From NCBI RefSeq assembly GCF_000195575.1, contig NC_015391.1, positions 1,724,363 to 1,788,362 on the forward strand: 64,000 bases of DNA, written 5' to 3'. This document shows, in pieces, positions 25,882 through 35,391 of the stretch (positions are counted from its first letter, which is position 1; each line of letters starts with the position of its first letter). Position numbers and translations under genes: made by a program. The DNA is from Carnobacterium sp. 17-4 (GTDB taxonomy: Bacteria > Bacillota > Bacilli > Lactobacillales > Carnobacteriaceae). The notes below the pieces were generated by a model. That model was not told the DNA's origin. It was given only the letters and a program-made list of their open reading frames with translations, and did not search any database.

Positions 25882-27063
25882 TTAATATCCCTTTTGTATT
25901 ATATAAACTTTCAAATAATCACTTTGTGGGTAATGAGGATTGCTTTTGAAATCTTCAGGTAAGGTATGTTTTTCTAAAATTTCATATGATATCCCTTTAT
26001 GATCAAATGCTGTTTCAATAAACTGCTCAAATTTTTCCGTTGATACATTTGCTGCATTTGTAGAAGCAATAATCACGCCATCTTCATTCGTAATGTCAAT
26101 AATATCTTCCAATAATGCAGTGTAGTCTTTAGAAACACTAAATGTTCTTTTTTTCGAGCGTGCAAAGCTTGGCGGATCAACAACCACCGTATCAAATTTT
26201 AATTGTTTACGAATAGCGTATCTAAAGTAATCGAACACATCCATTACTCGTATCGTTTGAAGTTCAGGGTCTAATCCATTTACTTCAAATTGTTCTTTTG
26301 TCTTTTCTAGGCTACGATTAGCTAAATCCACACTTGTTGTATGACTGGCGCCTCCCATTGCTGCAGCAACAGAGAAAGCTCCTGTGTAGCTGAAGGTGTT
26401 TAAGACAGTTTTATCCATAGAGTAATGTTCAAGAATGCTACGACGAACATCACGTTGGTCTAAGAAAATTCCAGTCATTAATCCATCATTTAAATAAGTA
26501 GCAAAAGTTATGCCATTTTCTTTGATCAATAACGGCTCCGGTGCTTCTTCACCATAAATGTGATTCGTTTCAGGCTTCGTTTTAGTTTGGTATCTTATTT
26601 TTTCGTATACCCCTTTGATATCTGAAACCACTGCAAGAAACGCTTTTAAAATCGTTTGTTGATGCTTGTAGATTCCTGCACTGTACCATGAAAATACATA
26701 ATAATCAGCGTAGACATCAATCGTCAATCCACCAAGTCCATCGCCTTCTCCATTGAAGAATCGGTAAGCATTCGTTTGCTCGTTTAATTTAAGATTCGTA
26801 CGTTCAGCCAATGCTTGATTGAATAATCGTTCAAAAAAAGTTTGATCGATTTTTTCATTTTCATTCATGGTTAAGATCCAGCCGTCTCCTTTATTTTGTT
26901 TAGCAAGGTATGCTCGTGCAACAAATTTTTTGTTGTCGTCGAGTAATTCGACTATCGTTCCTTCAGATTCAATCGGCTCTTTCACAAAATCTTCTTTCAA
27001 TATTACAGGGTAACCATCTCTAACCATTTGAGTTGCTCGTCTTTTTAATTTGTATTTTTCCAC
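25882..27063 (-). CDS. class I rRNA methyltransferase with PUA domain (RlmI-like)
   Basis: 393 residues: N-terminal PUA-like RNA-binding domain (about 1-75), a central EEHEC-type region, and a Rossmann SAM-binding methyltransferase with FSYTGAFSVAAAMGGA and the catalytic-site motif VVDPPSFARSKK. RlmI methylates C1962 of 23S rRNA in E. coli; Firmicute relatives (YwbD) are less studied, so the target is inferred. The start is GTG at 27063, ten bases after AAAGGAG. Confidence 0.88.
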   Translation of the reverse strand: MEKYKLKRRATQMVRDGYPVILKEDFVKEPIESEGTIVELLDDNKKFVARAYLAKQNKGDGWILTMNENEKIDQTFFERLFNQALAERTNLKLNEQTNAYRFFNGEGDGLGGLTIDVYADYYVFSWYSAGIYKHQQTILKAFLAVVSDIKGVYEKIRYQTKTKPETNHIYGEEAPEPLLIKENGITFATYLNDGLMTGIFLDQRDVRRSILEHYSMDKTVLNTFSYTGAFSVAAAMGGASHTTSVDLANRSLEKTKEQFEVNGLDPELQTIRVMDVFDYFRYAIRKQLKFDTVVVDPPSFARSKKRTFSVSKDYTALLEDIIDITNEDGVIIASTNAANVSTEKFEQFIETAFDHKGISYEILEKHTLPEDFKSNPHYPQSDYLKVYIIQKGY

Positions 27064-27137
27064 TATTTATAAACTCCTTTTTCCTTTTTATTTTATCTAG
27101 TATACCATAATTTCCATCTAATTAAATTGTGAGAGCA

Positions 27138-27181
27138 ATAAGAAAACCACTTGAAAGTCATAAATCAAGTGGTTTTCTTAT
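27138..27181 (-). terminator. terminator overlapping the end of the VanZ-family gene
   Basis: A 17-bp inverted repeat (27138-27154 with 27165-27181). The stop codon of the VanZ gene lies inside the stem. Confidence 0.8.
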
Positions 27182-27803
27182 TTTGCCATTTTTTATACAG
27201 CCATTGACTTATTTCAAACAGTACAATTCCAATCATTGTTCCAATAGTATTAAAAATTAAATCATCAATATCGGACACACCTGTAAAGAAAAGAAATTGC
27301 ATCGTTTCAATTAAAAATGAGACAGTTATCCCAATACCTAATGAACGTAAAAAAGTATACTTTCTTTTCATTAAATAAGCTGCGCCAAAACCCATTGGAA
27401 CAAACCAAAGAATATTTCCATATAAATTATAGTAGTAATCAAACAAAGATATTCCTTGAGTTAATTTTGCTGTTTCTACAAACGGTATCCAATTTATATC
27501 GCTTAAGGGACGCATAACAATGGACACATTCATAATTGAATTCCCTTCGCGAAAGACCGTTAAATGAATCAAAAGAAGGATATAAAAAATAAATACATTT
27601 AAAACAACTTCTCTGCGCCATTTTATTGACTGTTTTTTCTTTTTTTTGACAGCTAGAAAGACTCCACGTCCGATAAGCCAAAAAATAAAATAAACGAAGG
27701 CTTGGTCAATGCTGTGAAAAATTAATTCTACTAATGGAAAGTGATTGATTGATTCGCCAAACCTCGATTCAATCCAATCAAAGAGGGGTTGCAAAAATAC
27801 CAT
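27165..27803 (-). CDS. VanZ-family membrane protein
   Basis: 212-residue protein with five or six hydrophobic helices and the VanZ pattern (LTVFREGN, NWIPFVET, YYYNLYGNILWFVPMGFGAAYL, SFLIETMQFLFFTGVSDIDDLIFNTIGTMIG). VanZ of teicoplanin resistance is the name giver; chromosomal homologues are common and their function is mostly unknown. The start is the ATG at 27803 with GAGGAGG eight bases upstream; an earlier ATG at 27827 precedes that site and is unlikely. Confidence 0.87.
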   Translation of the reverse strand: MVFLQPLFDWIESRFGESINHFPLVELIFHSIDQAFVYFIFWLIGRGVFLAVKKKKKQSIKWRREVVLNVFIFYILLLIHLTVFREGNSIMNVSIVMRPLSDINWIPFVETAKLTQGISLFDYYYNLYGNILWFVPMGFGAAYLMKRKYTFLRSLGIGITVSFLIETMQFLFFTGVSDIDDLIFNTIGTMIGIVLFEISQWLYKKWQNKKTT

Positions 27804-27967
27804 TAAAAGATCCTCCTCATTTGTCATTACAAATTTAAGTATACATTATTATTAAGAGATAGTTTATTCGAAGTACCTAAATTTTACTTAAACTTTACTT
27901 TTCAAAACCTATCCTTGATACTATAGACATTTGATTAAAACATTCAGCTATTTTAAAGAGAGTAAAA

Positions 27968-27996
27968 TTGACTATAATGTAAATAAATTGTAAAAT
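27968..27996 (+). promoter_or_regulatory. ltaS promoter
   Basis: TTGACT (27968-27973), 17-base spacer, TAAAAT (27991-27996). Transcription would start near 28003, giving a leader of about 90 bases before the GTG start and excluding a start at 28002. Confidence 0.75.
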
Positions 27997-28094
27997 GTGT
28001 TATGATGCAGGATTATCGCAGGTCTCATTTAAAAATTGAAATTTTCAACTTATATTATTTATACTGTGGTCATTTATTTAAGGAGGATTCAACA

Positions 28095-30248
28095 GTGAAC
28101 AACATAAAAAAACTACTACAAACGAGGCTGGGATTTTTTTCTTTGGCGGTTATCGTTTTTTGGATTAAAACGTATATAGGGTATCAAGCAGAATTCTCTC
28201 TCGGTGTAGAAGGAGTTATGCAACAATTTATTTTATTGATTAACCCAGTTGCGACAACGATTATTTTATTTTCAATTGCTCTTTACTTTAAGAGCTCAAA
28301 AAAAGCCTATATCGCTTTAATAACGGTCTACACATTAATGACCATTTTATTTTTTGCGAATATTCTCTATTATAGAGAGTTCTCAGATTTCCTATCGGTC
28401 AGTACCATCTTGGGCGCCGGAAATGTTGCTGGAGGATTAGGAGCAAGTACTTTTGCTTTACTGCATGCAACTGATTTACTTTATCTGATTGACATCTTTA
28501 TCTTGATTGCTTTATTAGCTACTAAGAAAGTAACAATGGATAAACGCCCATTCAAAAAACGCTATGCATTTGCAGCTACGATTGTTGGGTTTACCTTATT
28601 CGCTGGTAACTTGGCTTTAGCTGAAAGTGACCGCCCTCAATTATTGGCTCGTACATTTGACCGTAATTATATTGTTAAATATCTTGGTATTAATTTCTTT
28701 ACAGCTTACGATGGTTATCAAACTGCTCAAGCTAATCAAGTTAAAGCAAATGCTGATGAATCAGATATTGAAGGTGTCTTGAGTTATGTGGATGACCATT
28801 TTGCTGGAGCTAATGCTGAGATGTTTGGTATTGCCGAAGACCGCAATGTTATCTATTTACATTTAGAAAGTTTCCAACAATTTCTAATTGATTATAAATT
28901 AGAAACTGAACAAGGCGAAGCTCTTGAAGTTACACCATTTATAAACAGTATTTACCACAATGAAGACACACAAAGTTTCAGTAACTTCTTTCATCAAGTA
29001 GGTCAAGGTAAAACAGCTGATTCTGAGATGCTGCTTGAGAATTCTTTATTTGGATTATCTCAAGGTGGTGCTTTTACACAAGTTGGAGGTAGCAATACTT
29101 TCCAATCTGCTTCACAGATCCTAGCATCCGAAAAAAATTATACAAGTGCTATGTTCCATGGTAATGTCGGTTCTTTCTGGAATAGAGACAACACGTATAA
29201 ATCAATGGGTGTTGATTATTTCTTTGATGATGAATCTTACACGTTTACTGAAGAAAATACGTTAGAGTATGGAATGAAAGACAAAATTTTCTTTAAAGAA
29301 TCTGTCCAATATTTAGAACAACTGCCACAACCGTTTTATTCTAAATTTATTACGGTATCTAATCATTTCCCTTACCCACTGGATGAAGCAAATGTCGATT
29401 TCCCAGCTGCTACAACGGGGGATGATACAATTGATAATTACTTTGTGACTGCCCATTATTTAGATCAAGCTATTGAAGAATTTTTCACTTATTTAAAAGA
29501 ATCTGGTTTATATGATAATTCCATCATTGTTCTTTACGGTGATCACTATGGTATATCTAATTCAAGAAATGAAACATTAGCACCATTACTTGGAAAAGAT
29601 CCTGAAACTTGGTCAAGCTATGATAATACAATGATGCAAAGAGTTCCTTATATGGTTCACATTCCTGGAACAGGTAATGGAAAAATCCATGAAGAATTCG
29701 GAGGTCAAATCGATAGTCTTCCTACTCTTCTTCATTTATTAGGTATTGATACAAAAGACAATATTTTACTTGGGACAGATTTATTCTCTGAAAACCATGA
29801 CGAAACAGTTGCTTTCCGTAACGGGAATTTTGTAACTCCTAAATACACTGTTGATGGCTCAAACATTTATGACACTGAAACGGGTGAATTAATTGTAGAA
29901 CCTTCAGAGGAAGTTCTTGCTGAAGTTGAACAGCTAAGAATAGACGTAAATACTCAATTAAGTTTATCTGATAGCATTTTGACAAGTGATCTACTGCGTT
30001 TCTATACTCCAGAAGGTTTTATTACGACAAATCCAGCTGATTACGATTACCGTAATCAATTGGGACGTATGAAAGCCTTAAATGAAAGTTTAGAAACAGA
30101 AGATACAAGTATGTATAGTCAAAACGGCAATCAGTCTACCGTTGATCTATATAAAACAAATGCTCCAGAGTTGTTAGTTGATCCTGAATTAGCTGACGAA
30201 ACACAACCAGCTGAAACAGAAGCTCCAGACGTTAAGGATGCAGAGTAA
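28095..30248 (+). CDS. ltaS: lipoteichoic acid synthase family protein (LtaS-like)
   Basis: 717-residue protein with five N-terminal membrane helices and an extracellular sulfatase-fold phosphoglycerol transferase domain. Motifs: IYLHLESFQQF (metal ligand Glu), GQGKTADSEM with the catalytic Thr, MFHGN, and the metal-binding YGDHYG. It polymerises glycerol phosphate from phosphatidylglycerol into lipoteichoic acid on the outer membrane face. The C-terminal tail (about 40 residues) is acidic and probably disordered. GTG at 28095 is chosen because AGGAGG is nine bases upstream and the promoter lies just before; the frame extends further upstream but would start at the transcription start. Confidence 0.93.
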   Translation: MNNIKKLLQTRLGFFSLAVIVFWIKTYIGYQAEFSLGVEGVMQQFILLINPVATTIILFSIALYFKSSKKAYIALITVYTLMTILFFANILYYREFSDFLSVSTILGAGNVAGGLGASTFALLHATDLLYLIDIFILIALLATKKVTMDKRPFKKRYAFAATIVGFTLFAGNLALAESDRPQLLARTFDRNYIVKYLGINFFTAYDGYQTAQANQVKANADESDIEGVLSYVDDHFAGANAEMFGIAEDRNVIYLHLESFQQFLIDYKLETEQGEALEVTPFINSIYHNEDTQSFSNFFHQVGQGKTADSEMLLENSLFGLSQGGAFTQVGGSNTFQSASQILASEKNYTSAMFHGNVGSFWNRDNTYKSMGVDYFFDDESYTFTEENTLEYGMKDKIFFKESVQYLEQLPQPFYSKFITVSNHFPYPLDEANVDFPAATTGDDTIDNYFVTAHYLDQAIEEFFTYLKESGLYDNSIIVLYGDHYGISNSRNETLAPLLGKDPETWSSYDNTMMQRVPYMVHIPGTGNGKIHEEFGGQIDSLPTLLHLLGIDTKDNILLGTDLFSENHDETVAFRNGNFVTPKYTVDGSNIYDTETGELIVEPSEEVLAEVEQLRIDVNTQLSLSDSILTSDLLRFYTPEGFITTNPADYDYRNQLGRMKALNESLETEDTSMYSQNGNQSTVDLYKTNAPELLVDPELADETQPAETEAPDVKDAE

Positions 30249-30285
30249 CTAAACTATCTCTTAAACTAATTTGTTAAATTCGATA

Positions 30286-30322
30286 AAAAGGTTGAGTCCT
30301 AATGGGCTCAACCTTTTTTTTG
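30286..30322 (+). terminator. ltaS terminator
   Basis: A 14-bp stem AAAAGGTTGAGTCC/GGGCTCAACCTTTT with one G-T pair, loop TAAT-like, and a run of eight T. Confidence 0.92.
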
Positions 30323-30435
30323 TTCTAAAAATCATTTAACTAACATACCCTCTTATTAATTGCTTCACAGTTTTTTCATATTTAATGATTACAATAAAAA
30401 TAGAATCAATTTTCAAGTAGAAAGGAGTGCTGTGT

Positions 30436-31188
30436 TTGACAATTGCTAAACGTGCTTATCGTCATTTACAAAATCATCCTTATTTTTTGATGTTTATGCT
30501 TGGCTTTTACCTAATTTATTTTATCCTAGCCTTTATAGTTGCATTATTGGCAAAACAGTTTTCAGTTTCTTCCATTCAGTTAAACAGAATTATCGCTTCT
30601 TTAGACTCACAACACACTTCCCTGAATGAGCCTTTTAAAGTCTTAGAATCTATTACAACTCATTATACAATGGAATATCAGTACATTCTTCTTTTAATCG
30701 TGTTTGCAGGTACACTTAGTATGCTGATGATTCAGTTATTTTTGAGTCGGTTTAGAAAAAAAGAATACCAGACTTACCTGTTGATGGGAGAACGAGTTTA
30801 TAAGTTAACGGCCCAATTAATATTGGAACAACTCCTTTTAATCAACACGATTATTTTGGTTCTTCTTTTCATTTACAGTCTATTTGCAACTCCTGTAATG
30901 AATCAAGTTTCTCAATTGGAATCCAATATTTTACAACAGGAATTAAAACCAAGTACCTCTCTCGTACATTTGCAAGAGGATGACCCCTTATTGAGTAGTG
31001 AAAATGAAAATTTAACACGCTTCAATATTAATGCTTTTTTAATGGGTGAATCCATACACAATACCTTTACTCAAAATAATACATTGCAAGCTTTTCTATT
31101 AATAGGAATCATCAACTTATACAGCTGTATGGTTATCGGTATTCCAAATTATCTGTTACTGTCACTGAAAAAAAGCACACTTTCCTAA
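30436..31188 (+). CDS. small FtsX-like ABC permease-type membrane protein
   Basis: 250-residue protein with four membrane segments: about 17-42, then about 100-120 followed by the cytoplasmic FRKKEYQTYLLMGERVYKLTAQLILEQ loop and another helix, and one near the C-terminus. This is the layout of a single FtsX domain; the loop RKKE...LLMG is typical of BceB-like permeases, which normally are about 650 residues with two such blocks. The start is taken as TTG at 30436, eight bases after AAAGGAG; a GTG at 30427 overlaps that site. It is followed by a degenerate ATPase-like gene 30 bases later, with which it likely forms a unit of unknown function. Confidence 0.7.
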   Translation: MTIAKRAYRHLQNHPYFLMFMLGFYLIYFILAFIVALLAKQFSVSSIQLNRIIASLDSQHTSLNEPFKVLESITTHYTMEYQYILLLIVFAGTLSMLMIQLFLSRFRKKEYQTYLLMGERVYKLTAQLILEQLLLINTIILVLLFIYSLFATPVMNQVSQLESNILQQELKPSTSLVHLQEDDPLLSSENENLTRFNINAFLMGESIHNTFTQNNTLQAFLLIGIINLYSCMVIGIPNYLLLSLKKSTLS

Positions 31189-31218
31189 TTTAACCGTCAT
31201 TACTAAGGAGGATTTATT

Positions 31219-31785
31219 ATGCTTAAACATTCTTTAAAAAAACCTGACAATTATCCTTTGTTTTCAATCAAACCTAAAACGATTTACAGTTTATCAGCTA
31301 AACAAGTGAATTTCCCTACTTTAATGAAACAATTAAATAGACAATTAGGCTCTTTTCCAGGCGTAATCACGAAGGATGATACCTTTATTGATTACCTAAC
31401 TGTCCGAGAAAACATGCTGCTCGTTTTATCCTTAGCGTCTAATCAGATGAAGCGCTCACTTGATTTAGTGGTGAATGAACTGTTAGAAGAACTTGATATA
31501 TCAGATAATTTAGCTGACCAAACTTTTAAAGCATTGCCATTGACCTTATCCCTTCAGCTACAATTACGGTTAAATGAACTATGCAATAAAAAAGTGATCT
31601 TAGTAGAAGATTATTTTAGCTTTGATTCTGCTTCTTCAAAACAAGATTGGTTATTATCTCTTCGCTACCATGCACGTACAAAAGGTTTTTCCTTTATTTT
31701 AGTTACCTCCGATGATCAAATTTTAGCCTCTGAAAGACCGTTTGATCTAAATCCTGTCACTTACCATTCAAAAAAAGTCAGTTAA
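31219..31785 (+). CDS. degenerate ABC ATPase-like protein lacking Walker A
   Basis: 188-residue protein that follows the ABC-ATPase layout but without its catalytic motifs. TVRENMLLVLSLA resembles the segment after the Q-loop, LPLTLSLQLQLRLNEL sits where LSGGxxQRxxLARAL should be, ILVEDYFSFDSASSKQDWLLSL resembles Walker B plus D-loop, and FSFILVTSDD the H-loop strand. No GxxGxGK[ST] exists; at that place there is SLSAKQVNFPT. The ribosome site AAGGAGGA is strong, so the gene looks expressed. It may be a structural or regulatory partner of the FtsX-like protein. The homology is judged by eye. Confidence 0.6.
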   Translation: MLKHSLKKPDNYPLFSIKPKTIYSLSAKQVNFPTLMKQLNRQLGSFPGVITKDDTFIDYLTVRENMLLVLSLASNQMKRSLDLVVNELLEELDISDNLADQTFKALPLTLSLQLQLRLNELCNKKVILVEDYFSFDSASSKQDWLLSLRYHARTKGFSFILVTSDDQILASERPFDLNPVTYHSKKVS

Positions 31786-31836
31786 AAAGGTTATCAGAAG
31801 CTAAGACAATTGTCTAACTTCTGATAACCTTTTCTA
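31785..31836. terminator. bidirectional terminator between the ABC-like pair and the histidine kinase gene
   Basis: Arms AAAAGGTTATCAGAAG (31785-31800) and its complement (31817-31832), with an inner AGACAATTGTCT palindrome, followed by T-rich sequence. Confidence 0.85.
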
Positions 31837-31876
31837 TTGTTTAACTTAGAGCGTGTTAAAAAAAGCAATTTGGATA

Positions 31877-33300
31877 TTAAACTATTTCATTTAGATCAAA
31901 TGGAAAGGATAAGGTAAAGGTTGTTCCTTCGCCTTGTAAACTCTCTACTTCAACACTTGCACCATGTAGATTCACCAATTGCTGAACGATTGCCAGACCT
32001 AACCCAGACTCTCCGTATTTAGTATTTTTTCTTGAAATGTCTGCTTTATAGTAACGTTCCCATATATTTTTAACTTCTTCAGCGGTCATTCCAATACCAG
32101 AATCTTTAATTTTTATGATACTTTCATTCTCACCATAATAGCCTATAATGCTAATTTTTCCATTAGTTGTAAATTGAATAGCATTTTGGATAATATTTAC
32201 AATAATTTGAGAGAATCGATCGTAATCAGCATATATCTCTAATTCTGTTGGGCAGTCTAATACCAGTTCATCTCCAGAATCACTTGCTTTTCCTTTCAAC
32301 TGTTCAACAATCATTTCTAATGCTTCATATGCGTCAAAAGTTTGTTTTTGCAAAGTAATTTGGTTAGATCGAATTTTTTCATAATCTAAATTCTCAGTTA
32401 CCAAGCGTATTAGACGACGTGTTTCATTTTGCATCAATTGGATACTTCTCTGTTTTTGGTTTTCAGGAATCATATCATGCTCTAGACCTTCTAACAGCCC
32501 ATTAATCGTGGTTAACGGCGTACGCATTTCATGTGCAGCATCCGCCATAAATTGTCTGCGTCGTTTCTCTTGACGTTCAATTTCTTCTTGAGAACTTTTT
32601 AAAGAGTCAACCATACTATTAAAATCAGCTGCCAAATCATCAAATTCATCCATTTCTTTGTTTTCTAGATGAACATTGAAATCTCCTTTTGATACTTTAT
32701 GAGTCGCACTTCTAATGCGATTGATCCGTTTCACCTGAAACTTAGCAAAAAGATAACTGGCTATTGTTGCACCCACAATCGAGAAAATAAATGCACTAAA
32801 TAAATTATTTCGGATATCCTTTAAATTTGCTTCTATTGTACTGATTGGAGCACTAACAGCTATAAATCCATAGAATTCGCCCGTGCTTTGAGTGAAAAAA
32901 GGTTGATAAACGATAGCCGTATTAATCTGATTGCCAAAAAAATCTGTATTTCTTTGAGTTAATGAAATTGGCTCGCCATTTTTCAACTTTTTAAGATCTT
33001 GATCTGAAATACCACTAACGTACTTTTCAGTTGTACTAGGATAAATCATACTATCCGTACTATCAAATACAAAAATTGATACATCTTGATTTTTTAAAAT
33101 AACTTGTCCATTTTCTAGTTTATCCATCTGTAGATCTTCATCAATTAAAGCTTCGGCGTACCCAAACAACTGCGTTTCAGTATTCTGATAGGCCGTATTT
33201 CGTGCAAATTGTAAAAAAGAAAATCCTAAAATGATTAAGACGATCGTCACAACTGCAAAAAAAGGCCAGCATTTGTTGGTAAAAATAATTCAATCTCATG
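31877..33300 (-). CDS. sensor histidine kinase with apparent N-terminal frameshift
   Basis: Membrane sensor kinase: first membrane helix, extracellular sensor region (about 40-165), second helix, HAMP domain, HisKA with the phosphoacceptor AAHEMRTPLTTI, N-box NIIQNAIQFT, G1 DSGIGM and G2 GESGLGLAIVQQL. The natural start appears to be ATG at 33300, overlapping the regulator stop (ATGA) and reading MRLNYFYQQMLAFF; it leaves frame at a run of seven A on the plus strand (33257-33263). Removing one base joins it to AVVTIVLIILGFSFLQF and the rest of the kinase, about 473 residues. As sequenced, the main frame would have to start at a GTG at 33250 without ribosome site. Either a real mutation, phase variation or a sequence error. 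Confidence 0.82.
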
Positions 33301-34012
33301 AGGAGACTCCAGAATCATCATATTTATACCCTATTCCCCAAACAGTTTGAATCACTTGTGGGCCCGTTTTATCAATTTTTTGGCGTAATTTTTTGATGTG
33401 AGCATCCACTGTTCGCTCATCTCCAAAGTACTCATAATCCCAAACAATCGTTAGGAGTTGCTCTCTAGAAAAAACTTGCTTAGGACTTTTAGCTAGTGTA
33501 TAAAGCAACTCAAATTCTTTTGGCGTCAAACTGTCGATGGATTTATCATACAAAATGGCTTCACGCGTTCTCTTATCCATTTTAAGGTACTTCGTTTCCA
33601 CTTCATATGCTTTCTCATCTACTTTACCGGCCTCATCATGAATCAAATCTACTCGACGATATAAAGCTTTTATACGAGCAATTAAAGTTAACGGACTAAA
33701 TGGTTTTGTAACATAATCATCCGCACCAATTTCTAGTCCAATGACTTGATCGCTTTCAGAATCTTTAGCTGTTAACATAATAATTGGTATTGTTTTTGAA
33801 ACTTTGCGTATCTCACGACAAATTTGCATACCGTCCATACTTGGTAAATTTAAATCTAAAGTAATTAAATCCCAATTTTCGGAATCATTTAGAAAAGCAT
33901 CTAATCCTTCTTTACCGTCTTGGACAAAAGTTGCCTTCCATTCTTCTTTCATGAAAAACATTTCCATCATTTCGCATACGGATTGATTGTCTTCAATCAT
34001 TAATATATTCAT
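33296..34012 (-). CDS. OmpR/PhoB-family response regulator
   Basis: 238 residues: receiver domain with the acidic pocket IEDN, phosphoacceptor Asp53 in LDLNLPSMDG, Thr in MLTAKD and Lys in VTKPF, followed by a winged-helix effector domain (ending HIKKLRQKIDKTGPQVIQTVWGIGYKY). It is the partner of the histidine kinase whose start overlaps its stop codon. The target genes are unknown; the adjacent envelope genes (ltaS, LysM-3D protein) are possible targets only by proximity. AAGAGGG is upstream of the ATG. Confidence 0.93.
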   Translation of the reverse strand: MNILMIEDNQSVCEMMEMFFMKEEWKATFVQDGKEGLDAFLNDSENWDLITLDLNLPSMDGMQICREIRKVSKTIPIIMLTAKDSESDQVIGLEIGADDYVTKPFSPLTLIARIKALYRRVDLIHDEAGKVDEKAYEVETKYLKMDKRTREAILYDKSIDSLTPKEFELLYTLAKSPKQVFSREQLLTIVWDYEYFGDERTVDAHIKKLRQKIDKTGPQVIQTVWGIGYKYDDSGVSS

Positions 34013-34116
34013 GAAATACCCTCTTTCTCAAAAAAATTCTCTACCTTATTATACTCTTTTTACCATTACAACTAAAGCAACATGCCGAATCATCTCACAA
34101 TCTTCACTATTTAGTC

Positions 34117-34158
34117 AAAAAAAAGAGAGTTAAGATCATTGTCTCAACTCTTTTTTCT
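34117..34158 (-). terminator. terminator of the LysM-3D gene
   Basis: Stem with AGAGTT/AACTCT core extended by A/T pairs and followed on minus by eight T, just after the stop codon. Confidence 0.78.
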
Positions 34159-34161
34159 CTA

Positions 34162-35022
34162 TTAATTTAAGATGGTTAATTCAACTTCTTGAATCCCCCA
34201 TTGGAACGACTTATCTATGCTGTCCATATGCAAGTCTACTCGATTTCCAATAATCGCACTTCCTGTATCACCAGCGATGGCTTCTCCATATCCTTCTACA
34301 TAAACTTTAGTTCCTAATGGAATTACAGTAGGATCTACCGCAATAACTTGAGGGTTTTGACTTAAGTCTATTCCTGAAGCAGTGATATTCGTTAGAGAAG
34401 GCTGATTTCGACTATAAGCAGTAGCAACTACCGTCATCTTTTTCGTTGAAGCATCAGAAGAAACAGCACTTGTTTCTTCTATAGATGTATCCTTTGAGTT
34501 TGATTCTGGGAGAGACCCTTTGCTTGTTTCAGTTTCCCAAGTAAGCTTTTCAGGTTTGATCGCTTCAGTAGTTAATTTTGTTTCAATTTTAATAACTTCG
34601 TCAATCTGTAATGGTGAATCGCTTGTTACTTGTTCATTCCATTTTATCAATTCACTTACGTCAACTTCAAAAGCAGTTGCAATATTTACTAAAGTATCTC
34701 CAGATTCTACTGTATAGTCAACGGGATTTTTCTTTTCATCCCCAGTTTTACCGAGTTCATCTTCGGTACTAACCGGTTCTAATAGTGGCTCTTCAACAGA
34801 TGAATTAGTAGCTAATGTTTGGACAATCGCTTTACTATCTTCTCTTTTATCTATTAAATCATCTAAACCATTTTGTATTCCTAATTTTTCTGATTGTTTG
34901 ATTTCTGTTTCATCTGATGTGTTTTCGCTTTTCTCATTCTGAGCAGCTAAAACAGTTGTGATTCCAGTTGTTCCTAATGCCAACGTAAATAAGGCAATGA
35001 TGGATAAAACTATTTTTTTCAT
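34162..35022 (-). CDS. secreted LysM and 3D domain cell-wall protein
   Basis: 286-residue exported protein. Signal peptide MKKIVLSIIALFTLALGTTGITTVLA, a Ser/Glu/Thr-rich linker, a LysM peptidoglycan-binding domain (YTVESGDTLVNIATAFEVDVSELIKWN, about 104-148), a second linker and a C-terminal 3D domain (about 195-285) with TAYS, GTKVYVEGYGEAIAGDTG and NRVDLHM, the three conserved Asp that name the fold. 3D domains are found in MltA- and YocH-type wall hydrolases. It likely remodels peptidoglycan. A WalR-like box lies 370 bases upstream, consistent with wall-homeostasis control. Confidence 0.88.
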   Translation of the reverse strand: MKKIVLSIIALFTLALGTTGITTVLAAQNEKSENTSDETEIKQSEKLGIQNGLDDLIDKREDSKAIVQTLATNSSVEEPLLEPVSTEDELGKTGDEKKNPVDYTVESGDTLVNIATAFEVDVSELIKWNEQVTSDSPLQIDEVIKIETKLTTEAIKPEKLTWETETSKGSLPESNSKDTSIEETSAVSSDASTKKMTVVATAYSRNQPSLTNITASGIDLSQNPQVIAVDPTVIPLGTKVYVEGYGEAIAGDTGSAIIGNRVDLHMDSIDKSFQWGIQEVELTILN

Positions 35023-35391
35023 TGGATTATTTTCCTCCTATTTCAGTACGAGAAATAGCATATCACGTACGATATAGGGTAAGGTTACTTAAGAATTAAG
35101 GGTTTGTAACACAATAATTTTTAGTAACGTTTTCAAAGAGACAACTGTAAAGATTCTGAATATTCAACTATTTTTTCTTTTAGGTCATTTTCTCATAATG
35201 CTTGATTATTTCATGTTAAATGTTGATGCAACAGGTTTTAGCAACTAAATTTTTTCTAATTTAATATTCATTTTAGGCGTTATTTAATTTTTAGTATCGT
35301 ATGTTTTCTTTGGGTAACTATTACAAAAATAAACATTTAATCACCCAATTTTAAGTATTTTTTTTCAATTTTGTCCTATTACATGTATTTT
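35023..35391 (-). other. long AT-rich leader region upstream of the LysM-3D gene
   Basis: About 370 bases with no convincing coding frame. It contains a weak CodY-like site (35150-35164, three mismatches) and several TGTWAH half-sites on minus in addition to the WalR-like box at its far end. No riboswitch class was recognised; a c-di-AMP (ydaO) element, known before such genes, was looked for and not seen. Confidence 0.4.

Noticed and set aside
28002-28094. Upstream extension of ltaS to an ATG at 28002
   Set aside because: The promoter -10 at 27991-27996 puts the transcription start at about 28003, and the AGGAGG-GTG at 28095 is a far better start.
35023-35391. c-di-AMP (ydaO-type) riboswitch before the LysM-3D gene
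   Set aside because: The conserved riboswitch core sequences were not found on the minus strand.
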